The position numbers and the translations under genes were made by a program. The notes under the pieces are model-generated. The model saw nothing but the letters and a program-made list of their open reading frames with translations, was not told where the DNA came from and ran no database searches. Positions 43,882 through 51,774 of a stretch of 64,000 nt of DNA are shown piece after piece. Origin of the DNA: Arthrobacter sp. B1I2 (GTDB lineage: Bacteria; Actinomycetota; Actinomycetes; Actinomycetales; Micrococcaceae); contig NZ_JAUSYC010000001.1 of assembly GCF_030816485.1 (NCBI RefSeq), forward strand, positions 2,046,001 to 2,110,000. Reading direction: 5' to 3'. Each line of letters starts with the position of its first letter. The stretch's first letter is position 1.

Positions 43882-46335
43882 ATGACCCAAACCCACGGCG
43901 GCCCGCCTCCCGAGGCGGGCCCGCCGTCGTCACGCGCCACCCTTGCCCAGGACCCGCCTACACACACCATTACGACGGCGGGAGCCCACCTTCCCGCCCG
44001 GGCCGACGGTGTGCAGCTGCTCGGCACGGCCGAGGGGTCCGGCTACCGTGAGCCGCCCGCCCTGGTGCGCCGCGCCGACGGCCAGACCCTGCAGCTGACC
44101 CGCCTCCTGTACCTGGTGCTGGAAGCCGCCGACGGGACGCAGGACCTGGAGGGCGTCGCCCGGCACGCCAGTGCCGGATCCGGGCGGCTGGTCAGCGCGG
44201 ACAACATCCGCACCCTGATGGACTCGCAGCTGCTGCCCATGGGCCTGCTCCGCCTCGCTGACGGCACCCAGCCGGAAGTGAAGAAGGCCAACCCCTTGTT
44301 GGGCCTGCGCTTCCGATACGTCGTGTCCGATCCCGAACGCACCCGCAGGATCACGGCACCGTTCGCCGTGCTCTTCAACCCGCTGATCGTGGTGGCCGTG
44401 ACGGCCGCGTTCCTGGCGGCATGCTGGTGGCTGCTCATGGTCAAGGGCCTCGGCTCCGCGACGCACGAGGCCTTCGAGCAGCCTGCGCTCCTGCTGCTGA
44501 TCCTCGCCGTCACCATCCTGTCCGCCGGCTTCCACGAATTCGGCCACGCCGCCGCCACCCGCAAGGGCGGGGCAACACCCGGGGCCATGGGCGCCGGGCT
44601 GTACCTGCTGTGGCCGGCGTTCTTCACCGACGTCACCGACTCCTACCGGCTGGGCCGCGGCGGCAGGATCCGCACGGACCTGGGCGGGCTGTACTTCAAC
44701 GCCATCGTGGCGGTGGCCATCATGGGGCTGTGGTGGGTCACCGGCTTTGACGCGCTCCTGCTGGTGGTGGTCACCCAGATCCTGCAGATGGTCCGCCAAC
44801 TCATCCCGCTGGTGAAGTACGACGGCTACCACATCCTGGCCGATGCCACCGGCGTGCCCGACCTCTTCCAGCGGATCAAGCCCACCCTCCTGGGGCTCCT
44901 TCCCTGGCGCTGGGGCAACCCCGAAAGCAAGGTGCTGAAGCCCTGGGCGCGGGCGGTGGTGACCGTGTGGGTCCTCGTCACCGTACCCGTGCTGCTGTTC
45001 AGCATGGTGATGATGGTGCTGTCCCTGCCGCGGCTGCTGGCCACCGGCTGGGCAAGCGCCGGCAAGCAGCAGGAGATGCTGGCCGCGAGCCTGTCCGCCG
45101 GGGATTTCGTGGGCGTGGCCGTGCGGGCGCTGGCGATCGTTGTGGTGGCGGTGCCCATGCTGGGCCTCCTGTACATCGTGGTCCGGCTCCTGCGGCAGCT
45201 GGTCACAGGCCTGTGGCGGAAGACCCAGGGCAAGCTTGTCCAGCGGACCGTCGCCATGGGCGCCGTGGCGGCCCTGCTCGCGGGGCTGGCCTGGGCATGG
45301 TGGCCCGACGGCGGGACGTACCGTCCGGTGCAGGCGTACGAACGCGGGACGCTGGGTGACGCCACCCGCGCGGTCCTTCCCCAGCGCAAGGCCGGGGTGT
45401 TGCGGCAGGGCGCCACCGGCCGAACCGTCGCCCTGTGGCCGGCCGGTGCCACGAAGCCCACGCGGGACAACCCGCAGTTGAGCATGGTGCTGGTGCCGGT
45501 GGAGAAGTCCGGTTCCGGCGCGTCTTCAACCGGCGGCGGGTCATCTGCTGCGTCCGGTGCTGCGGCGCCGTCCTGGGTGTTCCCGTTCGACCGGCCCGCT
45601 GCCCCTGCCGGTGACGGAAACCAGGCGCTCGCCGTCAACACCACGGACGGCTCGGTCCAGTACAGTGTGGCGTTCGCGCTAGTGTGGGCCGAGGACGGAG
45701 AGCCCGTGACCACGACCAACGAGGCTTACGCGTTTGCCAGCTGTACCGGCTGCGCCGCCGTGGCCGTGGGCTTCCAGGTGGTCCTGGTGGTGGGCCAGAC
45801 CGACGTGATCGTCCCGCAGAACCTCTCCGCGGCGGCCAACTACAACTGCCTGGACTGCCTCGCCTACGCGTTGGCGAGCCAGCTGGTCCTCACCCTCGAC
45901 GGGCCGCTGGACGCAGCGAGCAGGCAACAGCTTGAGGCCCTGTGGGCACAGATCGCCGAATACGGCCGGAACATCCAGAACGTGCCGCTCTCCGAAATCC
46001 AGGCCACTCTCAACGGATACAAGGAGCAGATCACGGCCATCATCAAGGGCAGCTCCGGGTCGGCGTCCACCGCGCCCACATCCCCGGCATCCGCTGACCC
46101 CGCCCCGAGCCCCACCTCGTCCCTGGCCCAAGCCGAGCCCACGGGCACGGCCCCGGCAACCGCCCCCGCCGGTGTTCCCAACCCGGCCCCGACTCAAGGA
46201 GCAACCGCCCCGGCCGGCCCATATGTGGAAGGCGGGGAGCCGACGTCGTCCGTTGACTATGCCACGCCGGCACCCACTGCTGATTCCGGGACGGGGGAGA
46301 CCCTGGCGCCGGTTCCCACCTCCAGCGCCGGCTAA
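43882..46335 (+). CDS. Membrane M50 metalloprotease with PqqD-like N-terminus and paired CxxC motifs
   Basis: 817 aa. Residues about 55-125 (PPALVRRADGQTLQLTRLLYLVLEAADG and the following helices) look like a PqqD-type precursor-recognition domain. The core has membrane segments around 162-188 and 200-216, zinc motif HEFGH (218-222) and the third-ligand block KYDGYHILAD (312-321), then four or more further segments up to about 475. The outer C-terminal domain carries CTGC (621-624) and CLDC (656-659) in a conserved-looking beta domain, then a Pro/Ala/Thr-rich tail from about 705. The start is uncertain: ATG 43882 lacks a good ribosome site and a hairpin covers codons 5-16; a GTG near 44011 would still keep the PqqD-like domain. 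Confidence 0.82.
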   Translation: MTQTHGGPPPEAGPPSSRATLAQDPPTHTITTAGAHLPARADGVQLLGTAEGSGYREPPALVRRADGQTLQLTRLLYLVLEAADGTQDLEGVARHASAGSGRLVSADNIRTLMDSQLLPMGLLRLADGTQPEVKKANPLLGLRFRYVVSDPERTRRITAPFAVLFNPLIVVAVTAAFLAACWWLLMVKGLGSATHEAFEQPALLLLILAVTILSAGFHEFGHAAATRKGGATPGAMGAGLYLLWPAFFTDVTDSYRLGRGGRIRTDLGGLYFNAIVAVAIMGLWWVTGFDALLLVVVTQILQMVRQLIPLVKYDGYHILADATGVPDLFQRIKPTLLGLLPWRWGNPESKVLKPWARAVVTVWVLVTVPVLLFSMVMMVLSLPRLLATGWASAGKQQEMLAASLSAGDFVGVAVRALAIVVVAVPMLGLLYIVVRLLRQLVTGLWRKTQGKLVQRTVAMGAVAALLAGLAWAWWPDGGTYRPVQAYERGTLGDATRAVLPQRKAGVLRQGATGRTVALWPAGATKPTRDNPQLSMVLVPVEKSGSGASSTGGGSSAASGAAAPSWVFPFDRPAAPAGDGNQALAVNTTDGSVQYSVAFALVWAEDGEPVTTTNEAYAFASCTGCAAVAVGFQVVLVVGQTDVIVPQNLSAAANYNCLDCLAYALASQLVLTLDGPLDAASRQQLEALWAQIAEYGRNIQNVPLSEIQATLNGYKEQITAIIKGSSGSASTAPTSPASADPAPSPTSSLAQAEPTGTAPATAPAGVPNPAPTQGATAPAGPYVEGGEPTSSVDYATPAPTADSGTGETLAPVPTSSAG
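43895..43927 (+). promoter_or_regulatory. Strong hairpin at the start of the protease gene (possible attenuator)
   Basis: ACGGCGGCCCGCCTC pairs with GAGGCGGGCCCGCCGT around a CC loop with a single bulged G. It lies 20 bp after the stop of the repeat-protein gene and inside the beginning of the M50 frame. It could lower protease expression relative to its presumed substrate or protect the upstream mRNA. No T-run follows. Confidence 0.55.
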
Positions 46336-46678
46336 CCCGGCATTGCTCCGCCTCCCAAACCGCCTTCCGGGATGGTCTGGACAATGATGCGGGTGGCGAG
46401 GATTGTGATAACTGCGTCCCCTCTTCCGTGCGCTTCCACCAGTGCACGACTGCGAAGGCGCCTGGAATCAGAATTGAGTCATGCGACGCACCGTTTTGCG
46501 GTGCCTGTGCGGCCGGTGGGCCCTGAAGTTTTGAAGGGTCCGCTGCCGCAGCATGGACAGCCGGGGATCCTTGCTCCCAAAGGGTGACCAGTTTGCAGCC
46601 CTCCCAACGGGAGGCGGACCGGCCACGCTGAGCGTCGGCCTTCACAGGCTGAGCATCGTTCAAAAAGAGAGCATTCCG
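46336..46678. other. Intergenic stretch, no gene recognised
   Basis: About 340 bp between the M50 protease gene and the cupredoxin gene. Open frames here are without ribosome sites or recognisable domains. It should contain the promoter of the downstream gene, but I cannot point to one. Confidence 0.45.
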
Positions 46679-47644
46679 ATGCAACACAGTCCGGGAATCC
46701 CGAGGGGATTCCACAAAATTCCGATCATTTTTGCGGCCGCTATTGCCCTTGCCCTGTCCGTGGCATGGGCCGGACCGGCAGGGGCGTCCTCCTGGGGCCC
46801 CCGTTCCTGGACGGTCCAAGTTGGTTCCGAGTCATGGGACCAGGAAATCCAGGGGATGGCCTTCCTCCCCACTGACATCACGGTCAACGAAGAGGACAGC
46901 ATCACCTGGGAGGCGAACTCCGCCGAGATCCACACGGTGACGTTCCTGGCCTCGGGCCAGTCGCTGGAGCCCTTCAACCCGGGGGCCCCTGACCAGCTGA
47001 ATAAGCGGGGCGGCAGCTGGTACGACGGGCAGTCGTACTACAACTCCGGCCTTCTGGCGAACGTACACGTTCCGGGATTCCCCACGGTGAAGAGCTACAA
47101 GTTGAAGTTTCCGCACGAAGGTCACTTCACCTACTACTGCCTGGTTCACGGCATGGCCATGAAGGGCACCGTCCACGTCCAGCAGCGAGGGTCCGCGTAC
47201 CCGCATACGCAGCGGGACTACGACCGCTCGTCAGCGGTCCAGGAGGAAGCCATTCTTAAGGATGGAATGAAACTTGACGACGCTCTGGCCAAGCATGCGA
47301 GCAGCCGCAAAGTCTTCGCCGGCGACGACGATGGCATCGCCATGGTCATGCGCTTCGTCCAGCCGACGGTGAGAGTCCACGTGGGCGATACGGTCCATTT
47401 CATCAATCCAGGAATGGGCGCACCGCACACAGTCACCTTTGGCGACGAACCGGCGGACATTTTCGCCCCGAGCGGTGATCCCAAGGATTACCGCGGTGGC
47501 GACCTCAACTCCGGGATAATCCCCGCCGATGCAGGCCCGCATTCCACGTTCGACGTCACGTTCAAGACGGCGGGAACGTTCAGGTACATCTGCGCACTCC
47601 ATGACTACATGGGCATGGTGGGCAAGGTGATCGTGGTCGACTAA
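46679..47644 (+). CDS. Secreted protein with two cupredoxin domains
   Basis: 321 aa. Signal peptide at residues 1-37 (hydrophobic IIFAAAIALALSVAWA, then GPAGASS). Domain 1 (about 45-180) has copper ligands in EIHTVTF and the Cys-His-Met cluster YYCLVHGMAMKG. Domain 2 (about 215-320) has APHTVTF and YICALHDYMGMVG. Both keep the type-1 copper His/Cys/His/Met set, so this is a tandem blue-copper protein rather than a multicopper oxidase. It could carry electrons or bind copper outside the membrane. The ATG at 46679 is preferred over an upstream in-frame ATG because it begins the signal peptide. A terminator follows. Confidence 0.88.
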   Translation: MQHSPGIPRGFHKIPIIFAAAIALALSVAWAGPAGASSWGPRSWTVQVGSESWDQEIQGMAFLPTDITVNEEDSITWEANSAEIHTVTFLASGQSLEPFNPGAPDQLNKRGGSWYDGQSYYNSGLLANVHVPGFPTVKSYKLKFPHEGHFTYYCLVHGMAMKGTVHVQQRGSAYPHTQRDYDRSSAVQEEAILKDGMKLDDALAKHASSRKVFAGDDDGIAMVMRFVQPTVRVHVGDTVHFINPGMGAPHTVTFGDEPADIFAPSGDPKDYRGGDLNSGIIPADAGPHSTFDVTFKTAGTFRYICALHDYMGMVGKVIVVD

Positions 47645-47661
47645 CGCCGGCCCCTCACGAA

Positions 47662-47696
47662 GCGGCCCCTCAACGACCTGATCGATGAGGGGCCGC
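47662..47696 (+). terminator. Terminator of the cupredoxin gene
   Basis: A perfect 11-bp stem GCGGCCCCTCA/TGAGGGGCCGC with a 13-nt loop, 18 bp after the stop, followed by GTTCGCGGG with no real T-run. It also lies just beyond the end of the convergent SRPBCC gene. Confidence 0.7.
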
Positions 47697-47727
47697 GTTC
47701 GCGGGACAGAGTCGGGCTCTGTTCTTG

Positions 47728-48297
47728 TCAGGAAGGGTCTTTACGTCCTGGGCGGTGCCGGCCTGCAAAAGTGGGAGGCGCAGGCTGGGGGATGCTGGAA
47801 TGATCCCCGCCCGGCCGCCGTCGCCGTAATTCCAGGGCGAGGGCTTCCTGCCCCCGGGCCATTGCCCAGCGGTGGTTCGCTGAAAAGGCGGGTTTGAGGA
47901 GCCAACTCAGCCGACGCAGGAGTGGTTTGGACGCGCTGACCCGCCAATCGTAGATGACAACCGTTTCTGGTCCGTCCTCTTTAAAGGTCCAGCGTCCGGT
48001 GCCGTTCAGGTCTCCATGCGCGGAGAGAGCCAACCCGTGTTCTGTGACGGGCTCAGTGACGGTGAGCTGCCACTTGAGTGTGTACGGCAGCCAGCCCTTG
48101 GTGTGGAGGAAGAAGGTTTGGCCGGTGCCATCCGAGTTGCCCGGATCCAGCCGCTCAACACGCAAGTACACAGAGGGCCACCAGCGGGCCAGCGTTCCGG
48201 CATCACCCAGAATGTCCACAACCTCGCGCGGGGTTCCGGCGACACGCCAGACAGTTAGAAATTCATAGTCGTTTCTACTTTTGGAATTGCCGCCCAT
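47728..48297 (-). CDS. SRPBCC-fold (START/polyketide cyclase-like) protein
   Basis: 189 aa. The first 145 residues have the typical layout: a first strand (YEFLTVWRVAGTPREVVDIL), a Trp-rich helix LARWWPSVYLRV, and late strands GRWTFKEDG and TVVIYDWRV, then a long C-terminal helix ANHRWAMARGQEALALEL. A disordered basic/proline tail follows. Such proteins bind hydrophobic ligands in an internal cavity; ligand unknown. The start at 48297 (MGGNSKS) is preferred to an ATG four codons upstream. Confidence 0.75.
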   Translation of the reverse strand: MGGNSKSRNDYEFLTVWRVAGTPREVVDILGDAGTLARWWPSVYLRVERLDPGNSDGTGQTFFLHTKGWLPYTLKWQLTVTEPVTEHGLALSAHGDLNGTGRWTFKEDGPETVVIYDWRVSASKPLLRRLSWLLKPAFSANHRWAMARGQEALALELRRRRPGGDHSSIPQPAPPTFAGRHRPGRKDPS

Positions 48298-48652
48298 TGC
48301 TGCCTCCACGCAAGGATTATGGAGCCACAGTACGTAGGGCGTTGCCCGTAATCAACGTCCCGAGCACCATCCGGTCCCTTGCTGAAGCACACCCCATGGC
48401 CCCGGCCCCGACTAGGGGGAATACCTGGGCGGCCGGCATATCCAGGGGGCCAGAAGGGGTAGGCGGATGGCGCCAGATGGGTGCGATCTACCCTTATGGC
48501 GCACTGGTGGCCCGTGTACGTTTGCTACTGCCGGAGAGTCCCGATCTCGCAGCATTCGCATTTTGGGAATCGGCTGGGAACCCAGTAGCGCCCGTACTGG
48601 ACTTGGGCAGGCCGCCCTTCAATTTCCCTTTGCCGAATCCATGGAGACACCC

Positions 48653-48865
48653 GTGTCTAAGCGCATTATTCCCGTCCTTGCTGCCGTTTTTGCGGCACTA
48701 TTCCTCTCGGCAGCTCCAGCCCCGGCCGCCACGGCCTCCGACAAGGACGCGATCACCGCGTACGCCAACTGTCCCCTGGAGCGCATCGGCACCCAGTTGG
48801 TTCGTTGCGACAACCTCACGGGCGCGGGGGTGGCTGCTCCTTTCTGGATACCTGAGCAGACGTAG
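48653..48865 (+). CDS. Small secreted protein with two cysteines
   Basis: 70 aa from a GTG at 48653 with GGAG about 8 bp upstream. Signal peptide MSKRIIPVLAAVFAALFLSA with cleavage near APAPAATA (about residue 28). The mature peptide of about 42 residues has Cys in ANCPLE and VRCDNL, likely one disulfide, and ends GVAAPFWIPEQT. No family recognised; it stands alone between divergent and convergent neighbours. Confidence 0.55.
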   Translation: MSKRIIPVLAAVFAALFLSAAPAPAATASDKDAITAYANCPLERIGTQLVRCDNLTGAGVAAPFWIPEQT

Positions 48866-49116
48866 CCTCTTTGAGGAGCGGGGCCCTGATGCTGCGGGGC
48901 TTACAACCTCGCGGATAGTAAGTAGACTTAGCAATGGACGTTGCGTCCAGCAGTGCGGCGCTGCGTTCCACGACCTTCGGGGTGCGTAAGGCGCTTCCGA
49001 ACGCTTCACCTCGTGCGGCGGGTCCACCTGCTCCGGGTAGGTTCCACAACCTTCAGCTCTGGTTCAGCCTCGCTGTCTGCCGGGTCTACTCACGCAAGTC
49101 CACCTAAACAGCCGAA

Positions 49117-49149
49117 CGGCTCCCCTCCGACCTGGGCGAAGGGGAGCCG
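49117..49149 (-). terminator. Hairpin after the surface-protein operon
   Basis: CGGCTCCCCT pairs with AGGGGAGCCG across a 13-nt loop, 19 bp beyond the stop of the leftward 700-residue protein. On the minus strand it is followed by TTCGGCTGTTT. The 250 bp between it and the small secreted protein (48866-49116) show no gene. Confidence 0.6.
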
Positions 49150-49167
49150 GTTGCTCCTGGGATGGTG

Positions 49168-51270
49168 TTAGAAGCCCGATGTGGCGGTTGCGGTAAAGGT
49201 GATGATGGGTTTGACGAAGGGGTTGCCTGCCAGGTCAGTGAGCGTCGTCGCCGGGGAGTAGGAGGGTTTTCCATAGGTGACACCTTGCAGAGTGCTCCCC
49301 GTGGCGGAATTTCCGAGTTTGATCGTTAATGTCTTGGCTGCGGAGTTCCAGATCAGGGTTGAAGAGCCGCCGGACCCGTTGGTGGGCCCAAACGTGGCCG
49401 TTGCTCCGACATAATTGCTACCCAGAGAAATTGTGCCGATGCTTAGCCCTGTGCAGTCGGTCGTTGCAAAGCTGAGCGAGTCATCGGACCCGTTGTCCGA
49501 CAGCGTGGCGGTCCCATTGAACGTGGTGGCGGTGCTGGTGCTGGAGCAGAACTTGGCCGGATCCAGTGATTTGGAGAATTGAATGGTTATTGTGTCGCCC
49601 TTGTCCGCTTGATACTGCTTAGGACCACCGTCCGCCATAGTGATGCCTGTTACTACAGGCGCCACTGTGTCCTTGGTGGTCGTACCGGCAGCGCTCGCCG
49701 TTCCACTGTTACCTGCCGCGTCGGTAGTGGCGGCTGTATAGGTCAGGGTGCCGTCTTTCAGAGTGGAGATGTCTATCGTCGTCGACCAGGTTGTGCCGGT
49801 GGGGGTGACCTGGCTGGTCACCGTCTTGAACACAGAATCCCTGACCGTGACGTTGACGACGGTTCCCGTCTCCGTGGTGCCGCTGACCTTGCTGCTAGTA
49901 CTGGCGTACATCGGTGCGGTAATGCTGAGGACCGGTGCCACAGTGTCCTTGATGTCTGAGGTAGTGGCGGCCGCGCTGGTGTTCCCCGCGGCGTCTTTGA
50001 CCGTCACGGTGTAGGTCACCGTCTCATCTTTGAGCGAGTCGAGATTGAGGTTCAGCGACCAGCTGCCGTCATTAGCCGTTGCCGTGCCTGTCACGGGTAA
50101 GGCCGATCCGGGGCTCGTTGCAGTAACAGTCAATGAGGCCCCGGCTTCTGCGCTTCCGGAAACAGGAACTGCAGCAACATTGCCGATGTTCACGTACCCC
50201 GGCACGCTCAAGCCCGTTGCCGCGGCCGGCGCCACTGTGTCTTTTGTGCTGGTAGCCGTCTTCGCAGCGCCCGTGTTGCCTGCGGGATCAGTTGCGGTGG
50301 CCGTGTAAGTCACGGTGCCTTGATTGAGGCTCGTCAGGTCGGGGCTGGCAGACCAGGTTCCCGTGCCGGAAGCGGTGACAGTAAACGTTACCGAATGGGC
50401 AGCGCCCGCGTCAGTGGCAGTAAGGGTGACTTTGGCCCCTGCTTCCGCCGTTCCGGTGACGGGTACGGCGGCAACGTTGGTGGGATTCACAAAGACCGGA
50501 GCCGCAAGCGAAGGCGCGTACGGCGCCTGGGTGTCGATCCACACACTCTGGTTCTGAGCAGCCCCGGAGTTGCCCGCGTTATCAGTGGCGAAGTAGGAGA
50601 CGGTGTGGGTCCAGTCGCCCGTGACGGGAACGTTCGCGACGGCGCCGCTCACGATCTGCTTTGCGCCGCCGTCGACCGCGTAGCTGATGGCGGCCACGCC
50701 TGAGCCGCCGGCACCGTCGTCGGCCGTGATGGTCACGGTGACGGGGCTGGTGTTGTTCCAGCCGGCCGCGTTCGGGGTTGGCGAGAGACTGGATACTGTG
50801 GCCACCGGGGCGGTGGAGTCGCTGCTGACGCCGCTGCTGCGTGGGCTTTCCGCGCCGGTCCACAGGGCGATGGTGGGCGTGACGGTGTAGTACCAGATAC
50901 CGCCGGGGACGCTCTGCTCGGTGCAGGTCAGCGTGGTCACGGTCCCGGCGCAACCGCCCGTGGCCGTCGTTCCGGTGCCACCCGTGGCTGCTGCGTACCT
51001 GGTGACGGTGTACCCGGTGGCTGCACGGCCGTTGGCGGTGGTGCCGGCTGCCCAGCTGACGCTGAGCGAGGCACCGTTGGCGGTGACGGACGGCTTGGAG
51101 CCCGGCGACAGCGCATCCGCAGCGGCGGCCGCGTTGTTGCTGCTGGTGGTGGAGGCCCAGAAGCCGTAGGCCGCGGTGGTTGTGCCGAGCAGGAGCAGGA
51201 GTGCGGTGACAATCCAGGGGAGCCGGCGGGAAGTGCCGCGGATCAGCAGGGTGCGTATGGCGAGGCTCAT
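49168..51270 (-). CDS. Large secreted protein with repeated Ig-like domains
   Basis: 700 aa. Signal or anchor segment at residues 19-42 ending in AAYGFWASTTSSN, which resembles a SipW-type cleavage region. The remainder is a string of bacterial Ig-like/fibronectin-like units. One unit has SWAAGTTANGRAATGYTVTRY. At least three units have D.VAP near their start and TATDPAGN, VKDAAGN or TTDAAGN near their end. The C-terminal unit has TDLAGNPFV. Few charges and very high Thr/Ser/Ala/Gly content fit a surface adhesin or fibre. Overlaps the stop of the next gene by 4 bp, so it is the last gene of a leftward unit. Confidence 0.85.
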   Translation of the reverse strand: MSLAIRTLLIRGTSRRLPWIVTALLLLLGTTTAAYGFWASTTSSNNAAAAADALSPGSKPSVTANGASLSVSWAAGTTANGRAATGYTVTRYAAATGGTGTTATGGCAGTVTTLTCTEQSVPGGIWYYTVTPTIALWTGAESPRSSGVSSDSTAPVATVSSLSPTPNAAGWNNTSPVTVTITADDGAGGSGVAAISYAVDGGAKQIVSGAVANVPVTGDWTHTVSYFATDNAGNSGAAQNQSVWIDTQAPYAPSLAAPVFVNPTNVAAVPVTGTAEAGAKVTLTATDAGAAHSVTFTVTASGTGTWSASPDLTSLNQGTVTYTATATDPAGNTGAAKTATSTKDTVAPAAATGLSVPGYVNIGNVAAVPVSGSAEAGASLTVTATSPGSALPVTGTATANDGSWSLNLNLDSLKDETVTYTVTVKDAAGNTSAAATTSDIKDTVAPVLSITAPMYASTSSKVSGTTETGTVVNVTVRDSVFKTVTSQVTPTGTTWSTTIDISTLKDGTLTYTAATTDAAGNSGTASAAGTTTKDTVAPVVTGITMADGGPKQYQADKGDTITIQFSKSLDPAKFCSSTSTATTFNGTATLSDNGSDDSLSFATTDCTGLSIGTISLGSNYVGATATFGPTNGSGGSSTLIWNSAAKTLTIKLGNSATGSTLQGVTYGKPSYSPATTLTDLAGNPFVKPIITFTATATSGF

Positions 51271-51773
51271 TTCCGGACCTCCGCCGTCACCGGGAGGCTG
51301 AAGGTTGCGCCCTGGCAGGCTGCGAGGGAGGTGGTATCCATGGCGGCCGCTCCGGGAAGGGTGACTAGTGCTGATGAGTTCGCGGCAACGGAGGTTGCGG
51401 GGGACAGCGGCGCGGCCGTCCCGGTAAAGCTGACGCCGGTGGTGGTGCAGCCGGGGTGCGCTGTATCGGCCGTCGCCGGGCCGTTAGCGGTAACGCTGTA
51501 CACCTGCACCGAGTAGGGGTTGGGATTGCTCAGGCGGAGTGCGACGTCGGCGCTGCCGCCAGGGATGAGGGCCGTCCTGGGGTTGTCGCCGGCTACGAGC
51601 GCATCAACGGTGACTGCCTGCATGGTGCCGGCGGCCGCGGACCCAGTGCCGCTGCCTCCTGCCCCGGTCCAGTAGGCGTAGGCGGTTCCGGCGCCGGCGG
51701 TGACCAGGAGGCCGGCGAGTGCCGCTGCCCTGACTCCCCGTCCATGGCGGACCGTCCTTGTAATGGCAGTCAT
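51267..51773 (-). CDS. Exported protein with SipW-type signal peptide
   Basis: 168 aa. A basic start (TAITRTVRHGRGVR), an Ala/Gly-rich core and AYAYWTGAGGSGTGSA at about residues 31-46, the hallmark of SipW-dependent signals. The mature domain is a small beta protein with Cys near residues 109 and 149, probably a disulfide. Its stop overlaps the start of the Ig-repeat gene. It may be a minor fibre or assembly subunit. Confidence 0.8.
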   Translation of the reverse strand: MTAITRTVRHGRGVRAAALAGLLVTAGAGTAYAYWTGAGGSGTGSAAAGTMQAVTVDALVAGDNPRTALIPGGSADVALRLSNPNPYSVQVYSVTANGPATADTAHPGCTTTGVSFTGTAAPLSPATSVAANSSALVTLPGAAAMDTTSLAACQGATFSLPVTAEVRK

Positions 51774-51774
51774 C

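Noticed and set aside
43140..44027. 295-codon leftward frame over the repeat-protein gene
   Set aside because: Ser/Ala/Met-rich shadow of the Ala/Asp repeats; the rightward gene has a good GGAGG site and coherent repeats at protein level.
49168..51270. Ig-repeat protein as sortase-anchored adhesin
   Set aside because: No LPxTG-like motif, hydrophobic tail or basic end at the C-terminus, which finishes in ITFTATATSGF.
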